Source: Phytohabitans sp036906915
GTDB taxonomy: Bacteria; Actinomycetota; Actinomycetes; Mycobacteriales; Micromonosporaceae
DNA: 8,926 nucleotides
Assembly: GCF_036906915.1 (NCBI RefSeq)
Contig: NZ_JBAKHX010000150.1
Location: 1-8,926, forward strand
Direction: 5' to 3'
The notes below the pieces were generated by a model. That model was given only the letters and a program-made list of their open reading frames with translations, had not been told where the DNA came from and made no database searches. Of this stretch, positions 6,101 through 8,926 are shown one piece after another (within the stretch, counting starts at the first letter, position 1; each line of letters starts with the position of its first letter). The position numbers were made by a program, and so were the translations under genes.

Positions 6101-7858
6101 GAGAGCTATCCGGACGTCGCCGCGCTATCCACCGTGGACCCGTCGCCGGACGTCGTGCTCCTGTTCGCGGCGGCGACCGAGCCCGGCATTCCAGACGTGA
6201 GACCCACCCTGTACCGGGTGCTCGGGCAGGCCCAGGCGATGCTCGGCGACGAACGGCTCACCCGTACCCGGATCGCGGTCGTCACCCGGGGCGCGGTCGC
6301 CACCGCACCGGACGGCGACGTCACCGACCTGGCCGGCGCGGCGGTGTGGGGGCTGGTCCGCTCGGCGCAGACCGAGAACCCGGACCGGTTCACCCTCGTC
6401 GACCTCGACCACGCGGATGCGGTACCCGGGCTGCCCGCCGCCCTGGCAACCGGTGAGCCGCAGCTCGCCGCGCGGGCCGGCGGCTGGCTGGCCGCGCGTC
6501 TGGCACGGGTGCCGGCGTCGGCGTCCGTGGCGCAACAGCCGGCGGCGGACCCAGACGGGACCGTGCTGGTGACCGGCGCGACCGGCGCGCTCGGCGGCGT
6601 AGTCGCCCGGCACCTCGTGGCGGCGCACGGCGCGCGGCGGCTGCTGCTGGCGAGCCGCCGCGGCAGGGACAGCGATGGCGTGGCGGCCCTCGAAGCGCAA
6701 CTGGCCGGCCTCGGCGCGGAGGTGACGGTTGCCGCGTGCGACACCGCCGATCGCGACGCGCTCGCCGCCCTGCTCGCCGGCATCCCGGACGAGCACCCGC
6801 TGACCGCGGTGTTCCACGTCGCGGGCGTCACCGACGACGGACTGTTCGCGTCGCTGACGCCCGAGCAGGTCGACACCGTCCTGCGGCCCAAGGTGGACGC
6901 CGCGTGGCACCTGCACGAGCTAACCCAGGACGACAAGCTGGCGGCGTTCGTGCTGTTCTCTTCGGCCGGCGGCACCCTCGGCGGCGCCGGCGCGGCCAAC
7001 TACGCGGCGGCGAACGCCTACCTCGACGGGCTGGCCCAGCACCGGCGGGCGCGCGGCCTGCCGGCCCGCTCGCTGGCGTGGGGCCTTTGGGCGGAGGCGA
7101 GCGGCATGGGCGACCGGCTGGACGGTGCCGGCCGGGCGCGGATGAACCGCCGCGGCGTCATGGCGTTCTCGGCCGAGCAGGGAGTGTCCGTCATGGACGC
7201 CGCGCTCGCCGTCGACCGCGCGGTACTGGTGCCGACGCTGCTCGACCTGCCCGCGCTGCGGGCCGTGGCCGGTGACCTGCCGCCGATGCTGCGCGGTCTG
7301 GTCCGGGCCACGAGCCGGCGGGCCGCGGCCGGCGCGGGCGGCCCCGCCCTCGCCGAACGCCTGTCCGGGCTCGCCGCGGCCGAGCAGGAGACGGTACTGG
7401 CCGACCTGATCCGGGGCGAGGTGGCGGCGGTGCTCGGGCACGCGTCAGCCGATGCGGTCGCCCCCGACCGGGCCTTCCAGGAGCTGGGCTTCGACTCTCT
7501 GACCGCCGTGGAGCTGCGCAACCGGCTGAACGCGGTCACGGGGCTGCGGCTGCCGGCGACGCTGGTCTTCGACTATCCGACACCGGTCGCGCTCGCCGGA
7601 TACCTGCGCGGCGAGGTGGCGCCCACTGTGGACCCGGCGCAGGCGGTGCTCACCGACCTGACCCGGATAGAGGCGGCGCTCGGCACGCTGCCGCAGGACG
7701 CCGCGACGCGGGCCACCATCGCGGCGCAGCTGCGGTCGCTGCTGTGGCGCTGGGACGGCGACGACGGCGGCGACGCCACCGATGCCGGCGCCGGTGACCT
7801 GGCGTCCGCGTCCGACCAGGAGCTCTTCGACGTGCTCGACCAGGAACTCGGGATTTGA
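2..7858 (+). CDS. Modular type I polyketide synthase, 5'-truncated: (AT end)-DH-KR-ACP / KS-AT-DH*-KR-ACP-docking
   Basis: This is a multi-enzyme polyketide synthase subunit that extends and reduces a chain held on acyl carrier proteins. The 2618 visible residues hold, in order: a post-AT linker (1-65), DH (84-347), KR (362-710), ACP (748-825, Ser785), KS (844-1267, Cys1016/His1151/His1189), AT (1366-1657, Ser1450), a second DH (1707-1980, catalytic His lost), KR (1998-2424, Ser2321/Tyr2334), ACP (2461-2536, Ser2499) and a C-terminal docking domain (2547-2618). The ATG at 2 is almost certainly not the start: the protein enters in the middle of a module, so the gene should continue to the left. 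There is no ER and no thioesterase, so the chain must be handed on. The next PKS gene begins 8 bases after the stop, which fits one operon. Module n should make an alkene; module n+1 should add a methylmalonyl unit and keep a beta-hydroxyl. The class is certain; the final product is unknown. Confidence 0.97.
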   Translation: MAADTTTGTFTPTLRSGRPEPEMLAAALATLHAAGTPLRWEAVFGGEPRRVELPTYPFQRERYWLATPPMTGDLGAAGLTATGHPLLGAATELPDGGTLFSGRLSLTDQAWLAGHAVHGTALVPGTAFVELALQAAAHTGCDRVAELTLHAPLILPDRGGAHLRLLAAPDDGAGQRTLTIHSRPDDADPDAEWVRHASATLTSGQPTAAEPAPWPPTRATPIDVDELYQGLAVAGLDYGGAFVGVRAAWRRGDETFAEVALPAEAADATGYGIHPALLDAALHAAAGAALDGGALALPFAWTDIALHAAGATAVRVHTRPVAGGLAVELSDESGQPVASVGALAVRPVSPDQLASATRHDALFRVEWVPVTADDTLPADAVVVDVTGDDPAEATKHALAQIQEHPGPLVFTTHNNLAGAAARGLIRSAQTEHPDRITIIDLDRDYDTIPFNAAEPELTIRDGQAHAPRLTRVTDNGGDKPTLDGTVLITGGTGTLGTILAHHIQADRLVLASRQGPNAPGADQLARPGIDIVACDTSNRDALTKLINSIPDLTAVIHTAGVLDDAVTDTMTPSQIDTVFTPKVDTARHLHELTRDLDLKAFILYSSAAGTLGTPGQGNYAAANAYLDALAHHRHQLGLPATSLAWGLWEQDGGLTGDLTGADKARLARGGLRPLSAEEGLALFDAALASGAPALVPAALDLPALRALARDTALPAPLRGLVRVPRRVVGSGGTGGFGQRLAGLSGDEARRAVLDLVRAHVATVLGHASPQRIQTDRGFLELGFDSLTAVELRNRLNEATGLRLPATALFDYPTPESLAEHVRAALTGAGTAVAAVAPARAGTDEPIAIVGMACRYPGGVRSPQDLWRLVAGGVDAVTPFPDGRGWDTDALYDPDPSRTGKTYAREGGFLHDADHFDPAFFGISPREALAIDPQQRLLLETAWEAFERAGIDPTSLRGSQTGVFAGVMYDDYAGRLQEAPDGFEGYLGTGSAGSVASGRLAYTFGLEGPAVTVDTACSSSLVAMHLAAQALRQGECGLALAGGVTVMATPNIFVEFSRQRGLAPDGRCKAFGAGADGTGWGEGAGLVLLERLSDAQRNGHPVLAVVSGSALNQDGMSSQLTAPNGPSQQRVIRQALANAGLSPADVDAVEAHGTGTTLGDPIEAQALLATYGQERDHPLWLGSVKSNIGHTQAAAGVAGVIKMVMALEHRELPPTLHADQPSPHVDWSAGAVSLLTSAQPWERNGHPRRAAVSSFGISGTNAHLIIEEPPAAGAASLPAPVGPVPLLVSARSEAALRDAAGQLAGAVTNQNLADLAHSLAAGRARFDHRAAVIAGDHDEARAGLRALAAGQAAPNLVQATVTGGRTVFVFPGQGSQWTGMALDLMDTSPVFADHMRLCADALAPHLDLLEELRGPLDQVDIVQPALFAVMTSLAALWRHHGVRPDAVIGHSQGEIAAAYVAGALSLQDAANVVALRAKAITALPPGGGMASVTRPAIDLDLPDGLHVAAVNGPSSTVVAGDADLLEAFVADCEAAGIRARKVAVDYASHSPHVEAIRDGILAALAGVRPQPATVPFYSTLTGGLIDTTELDADYWYRNLRHTVQLDQAVQALRADGHELFVECSPHPVLVSAADATAIGTLRRGEGHTRFLTSLAEAHTHGASVDWTTVVTGNTVDLPTYPFQHERFWLDSPTAAGDAASLGLTPAEHPLLGATVDLADADTTVFTARLALTTHPWLADYAVMDTVLLPGTAFLELALQAGTHTGCERVEELTVHTPLAIPEQGAIRLQVTVGPAGDGGRRPLSVHSRPDGAEPDTEWVRYASGALAPDPGDPPASLTGAWPPPGATPLEIGTLYDHLAALGVEYGPVFQGLRAAWRRDGELFTEVGLPESNEAGRFGLHPALLDAAMQPVGMDAPAGPPPGGGPRRVHLPLVWHGVTLYAAGADELRMRLTPGEDDAVALAVTDAGGAPVLSVASMVPRLVSADQIAGARASGHHEALYTVDWVPVTAAKTATDTRWAVVGDDPLDLASALRAESYPDVAALSTVDPSPDVVLLFAAATEPGIPDVRPTLYRVLGQAQAMLGDERLTRTRIAVVTRGAVATAPDGDVTDLAGAAVWGLVRSAQTENPDRFTLVDLDHADAVPGLPAALATGEPQLAARAGGWLAARLARVPASASVAQQPAADPDGTVLVTGATGALGGVVARHLVAAHGARRLLLASRRGRDSDGVAALEAQLAGLGAEVTVAACDTADRDALAALLAGIPDEHPLTAVFHVAGVTDDGLFASLTPEQVDTVLRPKVDAAWHLHELTQDDKLAAFVLFSSAGGTLGGAGAANYAAANAYLDGLAQHRRARGLPARSLAWGLWAEASGMGDRLDGAGRARMNRRGVMAFSAEQGVSVMDAALAVDRAVLVPTLLDLPALRAVAGDLPPMLRGLVRATSRRAAAGAGGPALAERLSGLAAAEQETVLADLIRGEVAAVLGHASADAVAPDRAFQELGFDSLTAVELRNRLNAVTGLRLPATLVFDYPTPVALAGYLRGEVAPTVDPAQAVLTDLTRIEAALGTLPQDAATRATIAAQLRSLLWRWDGDDGGDATDAGAGDLASASDQELFDVLDQELGI
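251..1042 (+). other. Dehydratase (DH) domain of module n, predicted active
   Basis: This double-hotdog dehydratase removes water from the beta-hydroxyacyl-ACP to give an alpha,beta-double bond. The HxxxGxxxxP motif is complete (His115, Gly119, Pro124), the YGxxF motif is present (Tyr238 to Phe242), and the second catalytic site is intact as HPALLD with Asp279 followed by His283 (DxxxH). The domain opens with HPLLG at residue 84. Nothing suggests inactivation, in contrast to the paralogous DH of the following module. The partner KR is B-type, which in characterised systems usually leads to a trans double bond. Confidence 0.92.
1085..2131 (+). other. Ketoreductase (KR) domain of module n, B-type, compact form
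   Basis: This NADPH-dependent ketoreductase reduces the beta-keto group. The structural subdomain starts at about residue 362 (LFRVEW). The catalytic part has the nucleotide-binding TGGTGTLG (489-496), Lys582, Ser606, Tyr619 and Asn623. The LDD motif (562-564), and Leu rather than Trp eight residues before Tyr619, mark a B-type KR. The domain is unusually short: LFRVEW to the DGTV strand spans 121 residues against 187 in the second KR of this protein, and DGTV to the catalytic Tyr spans 136 against 149. Most of this domain is encoded by DNA with codon use unlike its flanks. All catalytic residues are present, so activity is expected. Confidence 0.92.
2243..2476 (+). other. Acyl carrier protein (ACP) domain of module n
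   Basis: This domain carries the growing chain on a phosphopantetheine arm. The attachment Ser is residue 785 in LGFDSLTAVELRNRL (codon 2354-2356), followed by LPATALFDYPTP, the usual helix III region. About 18 Ala/Gly-rich linker residues separate it from the next KS. It closely resembles the second ACP in the same protein. Confidence 0.96.
2338..2458 (+). repeat. Paralogous ACP-core repeat, copy 1 (partner 7480-7600)
   Basis: The ACP core, from the LGFDSL codons to the YPTP codons and just beyond, recurs in the second ACP (7480-7600). One exact run is 22 bases at 2369-2390 and 7511-7532. This reflects ancestral module duplication and strong constraint around the phosphopantetheine site. 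Confidence 0.7.
2531..3491 (+). repeat. Paralogous KS-coding repeat, copy 1 (partner 7966-8926)
   Basis: The KS-coding DNA here and at 7966-8926 both run from the EPIAIV codons to GDPIEA in exactly 961 bases, with no net insertion or deletion. Long identical runs exist, for example 27 bases at 3151-3177 and 8586-8612, 23 bases at 2811-2833 and 8246-8268, and 24 bases at 3233-3256 and 8668-8691. This is the usual result of module duplication, and such tracts can serve as substrates for homologous recombination. Confidence 0.8.
2531..3802 (+). other. Ketosynthase (KS) domain of module n+1, predicted active
   Basis: This domain performs decarboxylative Claisen condensation. The Cys-His-His triad is complete: Cys1016 in VDTACSSSL, His1151 in EAHGTGT and His1189 in NIGHTQAAAG. 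The usual N-terminal EPIAIVGMACRYPGG (844-858) and the C-terminal SSFGISGTNAHLI are present. One variation stands out: the loop after NQDG reads MSSQLTAPNGPSQ (from 1115), where ASNGLTAPNGPSQ is more usual; the downstream KS in this window has the usual form. Cys rather than Gln at the nucleophile position shows an extending KS and not a loading KSQ. Confidence 0.97.
4097..4972 (+). other. Acyltransferase (AT) domain of module n+1, methylmalonyl-CoA type
   Basis: This domain loads the extender unit onto the ACP of its own module. It begins with VFVFPGQGSQWTGM (1366-1379), has the nucleophile Ser1450 in GHSQGEIAAA, and Arg1475, in the position that binds the extender carboxylate in this family. 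The specificity motif is YASH (1545-1548), and the upstream signature QVDIVQPALF is also of the methylmalonyl type; malonyl ATs usually carry HAFH. Prediction: methylmalonyl-CoA, giving an alpha-methyl branch. The segment between the ALR helix and AAVNGP (1475-1511) is shorter than I would expect, but no key residue is missing. Confidence 0.93.
5120..5941 (+). other. Dehydratase-like domain of module n+1, catalytic His lost; predicted inactive
   Basis: The fold is that of a PKS dehydratase: HPLLG (1707-1711), YGPVFQG (from 1864) and HPALLDAAMQ with Asp1904 and Gln1908 are all kept. The catalytic HxxxGxxxxP motif is not. Where the family has DHAVxGTVLLPG, this protein reads DYAVMDTVLLPG, with Tyr1739 (codon TAC, 5216-5218) in place of the catalytic His and Asp1743 (codon GAC, 5228-5230) in place of the Gly. 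The DH of module n, 1624 residues earlier, has both residues. Loss of this His abolishes dehydration in characterised DH domains. I infer a structural relic, so the beta-hydroxyl made by the adjacent KR should survive. The reading frame is intact. Confidence 0.9.
5993..7273 (+). other. Ketoreductase (KR) domain of module n+1, B-type, predicted active
   Basis: The structural subdomain (from LYTVDW at 1998) is of ordinary length and includes GAAVWGLVRSAQTENP (2112-2127). The catalytic half has TGATGALG (2191-2198) for NADPH, Lys2297, Ser2321, Tyr2334 and Asn2338. The stereochemistry motif reads TDD (2277-2279) instead of LDD. The second Asp, the key B-type residue, is kept, and the A-type Trp is absent (Leu2326). 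I predict a B-type hydroxyl, which is the final oxidation state of this module because its DH looks dead. Confidence 0.92.
7382..7609 (+). other. Acyl carrier protein (ACP) domain of module n+1
   Basis: The phosphopantetheine attachment site is Ser2499 in ELGFDSLTAVELRNRL (codon 7496-7498), followed by LPATLVFDYPTP. It is nearly the same as the ACP of module n in the core helix II region. It is the last catalytic-line domain of the protein and is followed directly by the docking region. Confidence 0.96.
7480..7600 (+). repeat. Paralogous ACP-core repeat, copy 2 (partner 2338-2458)
   Basis: This is the second copy of the ACP core direct repeat, in the same orientation, about 5.1 kb downstream of the first. 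Confidence 0.7.
7640..7855 (+). other. C-terminal docking domain
   Basis: Residues 2547-2618 have the form of a class 1 C-terminal docking domain. An amphipathic helical stretch (VLTDLTRIEAALGTL, then ATRATIAAQLRSLLWRW) is followed by a flexible Asp/Gly/Ala-rich linker and the terminal helix SASDQELFDVLDQELGI that ends the protein. Such regions dimerise and bind the N-terminal coiled coil of the next PKS subunit. The protein encoded just downstream begins with such a coiled coil, so the two are the likely pair. Confidence 0.9.
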
Positions 7859-7860
7859 GG
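7857..7860 (+). promoter_or_regulatory. Ribosome-binding site GAGG overlapping the upstream stop codon
   Basis: The GA of the TGA stop (7856-7858) is also the start of a GAGG Shine-Dalgarno core. It lies 6 bases before the ATG at 7867 and 3 bases before the ATG at 7864. The spacing favours 7867 as the start. The overlap with the stop suggests that the two PKS genes are translated in a coupled fashion. There is no room here for a promoter or terminator. Confidence 0.7.
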
Positions 7861-7866
7861 CGGATG

Positions 7867-7965
7867 ATGACCGACGAAGAGAAGCTGCGCGACTACCTCA
7901 GGCGCGCGACGACCGACCTGCGCCAGGCGCACCGGCGACTGCGCGATGTGGAGGGTCGGGCTCGG
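7867..7965 (+). other. N-terminal docking coiled coil of the second PKS protein
   Basis: Residues 1-33 form a short, charged, heptad-like helix (EEKLRDYLRRATTDLRQAH, continuing to about residue 29) directly before the KS. This is the usual class 1 N-terminal docking element of cis-AT PKS subunits. It forms a parallel dimer that accepts the C-terminal docking helix of the upstream subunit. Its presence shows that this protein receives a chain from another subunit and is not a loading protein. Confidence 0.9.
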
Positions 7966-8926
7966 GAGCCGATCGCCATCGTCGCGATGAGCTGCCGGTT
8001 CCCCGCCGGGGTCGGCTCGCCGGAAGACCTGTGGGCGCTGCTCGCCGACGGTCGGGACGCGATCTCGGACTTCCCGCCGGACCGGGGGTGGGACGCCGAC
8101 GAGCTGTACGACCCGGACCCCGACCGGACCGGCAAGTCGTACGTGCGGACGGGCTGCTTCCTCGATGACGGCGGCCGGTTCGACGCGGAGTTCTTCGGCA
8201 TCAGCCCGCGCGAGGCGCTCGCCATGGACCCGCAGCAGCGGTTGCTGCTGGAGACCGCGTGGGAGGCGCTGGAACGGGCCGGCATCGACCCGCTGTCGCT
8301 GCGCGGCAGCCAGACCGGCGTGTTCGCCGGCACCAACGGGCAGGACTATCTCCAGCGGCTGCTCGGTGGCCCGGAAGGCGTCGAGGGATACCTCGGCACC
8401 GGCAACCTGGCGAGCATCCTGTCCGGCCGGGTCAGCTACGCGCTCGGGCTGGAAGGGCCGGCGGTCACCGTGGACACCGCGTGCTCGGCGGCGCTGGTCT
8501 CCATCCACCTGGCCTGCCAGGCGCTGCGCCAGCAGGAGTGCTCGCTGGCGCTGGCCGGCGGCGTGACGGTGATGGCCACGCCGGGCATCTTCGTGGAGTT
8601 CAGCCGCCAGCGCGGGCTCGCGCCCGACGGCCGCTGCAAGGCGTTCGCGGCGGGCGCCGACGGCACGGGCTGGGGCGAGGGCGCCGGCCTGCTGCTGCTG
8701 GAACGGCTGTCGGACGCGCAGCGCAACGGTCACCCGATCCTCGCCGTCGTGCGCGGCTCGGCGGTCAACCAGGACGGGGCCAGCAACGGCCTCACCGCCC
8801 CCAATGGACCGTCGCAGCAGCGTGTCATCCGCCAGGCGCTGCTCAACGCGGGCGTGCCCGCCGCCGAGGTGGACGCCGTGGAGGCGCATGGCACCGGCAC
8901 CACGCTGGGTGACCCGATCGAGGCCC
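7867..8926 (+). CDS. Next modular type I polyketide synthase subunit, 3'-truncated: docking domain-KS
   Basis: This is the start of the next PKS protein in the assembly line, open at the right edge with 353 full codons visible. It begins MTDEEKLRDYLRRATTDLRQ, a charged helix typical of N-terminal docking coiled coils, and then enters a KS at residue 34 (EPIAIVAMSCRFP). KS landmarks include GISPREALAMDPQQRLLLE, the nucleophile Cys206 in VDTACSAAL, the NQDGASNGLTAPNGPSQQ loop, and His341 in EAHGTGT; the window ends just after GDPIEA. The second catalytic His (NIGH motif) lies beyond the edge. I chose the ATG at 7867 because GAGG lies 6 bases upstream; the ATG at 7864 would add only one Met. The gene lies 8 bases after the previous PKS stop, so the two are almost surely co-transcribed. 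Later domains, and hence the chemistry of this module, cannot be seen. Confidence 0.95.
   Translation, partial: MTDEEKLRDYLRRATTDLRQAHRRLRDVEGRAREPIAIVAMSCRFPAGVGSPEDLWALLADGRDAISDFPPDRGWDADELYDPDPDRTGKSYVRTGCFLDDGGRFDAEFFGISPREALAMDPQQRLLLETAWEALERAGIDPLSLRGSQTGVFAGTNGQDYLQRLLGGPEGVEGYLGTGNLASILSGRVSYALGLEGPAVTVDTACSAALVSIHLACQALRQQECSLALAGGVTVMATPGIFVEFSRQRGLAPDGRCKAFAAGADGTGWGEGAGLLLLERLSDAQRNGHPILAVVRGSAVNQDGASNGLTAPNGPSQQRVIRQALLNAGVPAAEVDAVEAHGTGTTLGDPIEA
7966..8926 (+). other. Ketosynthase (KS) domain, N-terminal three quarters, cut by the window edge
   Basis: The visible 320 residues include the nucleophile Cys206 and the first catalytic His341. The motif after the Cys is TACSAAL, where most actinomycete extender KSs, including the other one in this window, have TACSSSL. 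The two Ala residues are not catalytic, so an active KS is expected. The loop NQDGASNGLTAPNGPSQ is the common form. Confidence 0.93.
7966..8926 (+). repeat. Paralogous KS-coding repeat, copy 2 (partner 2531-3491)
   Basis: This is the second copy of the KS-coding direct repeat and is likely to continue beyond the edge. By eye the similarity is strongest in the later half, from the GGVTVMATP codons onward. Confidence 0.8.

Noticed and set aside
5942..6550. Enoylreductase between DH2 and KR2
   Set aside because: The stretch is the normal KR structural subdomain (LYTVDW to WGLVRSAQTENP). There is no ER nucleotide-binding motif and it is too short.
6572..6595. TGATGALG in the second KR as a broken NADPH site
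   Set aside because: Only one Gly of the usual TGGTGxLG is replaced by Ala, and the TGxxGxxG spacing is intact, as in many active KRs.
7750..7800. GAC/GGC-rich short repeats as a regulatory or structural DNA repeat
   Set aside because: They encode the flexible Asp/Gly/Ala linker of the docking domain, and codon bias accounts for the repetition.
7610..7858. Thioesterase or other release domain at the C terminus
   Set aside because: Only about 80 residues follow the ACP, with docking-domain character and no GxSxG motif.
7859..7866. Terminator or promoter between the two PKS genes
   Set aside because: The gap is only 8 bases and holds just part of the Shine-Dalgarno sequence.
7864..7866. ATG at 7864 as the start of the second gene
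   Set aside because: Possible, but only 3 bases separate it from GAGG. The ATG at 7867 has the better 6-base spacing, and the difference is one Met.

Overview
The window is very GC-rich (judged by eye) and is protein-coding almost from end to end on the + strand. It lies inside a modular type I polyketide synthase (PKS) locus, of the cis-AT kind typical of high-GC actinomycetes. The genus cannot be determined from this sequence. No tRNA, rRNA, mobile element, CRISPR array or transport/regulatory gene is visible.

Layout. Positions 2-7858 are the 3' part of a large PKS gene that is open at the left edge. It enters in the linker after an acyltransferase (AT) domain. It then encodes DH-KR-ACP of one module (called module n here), a complete KS-AT-DH-KR-ACP module (n+1), and a C-terminal docking domain before the stop. 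After an 8-base gap, with a GAGG ribosome-binding site overlapping the stop codon, a second PKS gene starts at 7867 (7864 is possible). It encodes an N-terminal coiled-coil docking domain and the first 320 or so residues of a KS, and runs off the right edge.

How the parts work together. Module n has a DH with intact catalytic residues and a B-type KR, so it should leave an alpha,beta-double bond. Its extender unit cannot be read because its AT core lies outside the window. Module n+1 has an AT with the methylmalonyl-CoA signature (GHSQG, YASH) and a KR with all catalytic residues. Its DH, however, has lost the catalytic His (now Tyr1739) and the motif Gly (now Asp1743). That module is therefore predicted to add a propionate unit and leave a beta-hydroxyl. 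The chain then passes through the paired docking domains to the KS of the next protein.

Most notable points. (1) The dead DH changes the product prediction that a plain domain list would give. (2) The first KR is an unusually compact version, encoded by a sharply bounded block of different codon use (about 1180-1945), which suggests a reductive-domain replacement by recombination. (3) The two KS-coding segments are paralogous repeats with no net length difference over 961 bases. I see a largely conventional PKS assembly line and no evidence for a new class of system.
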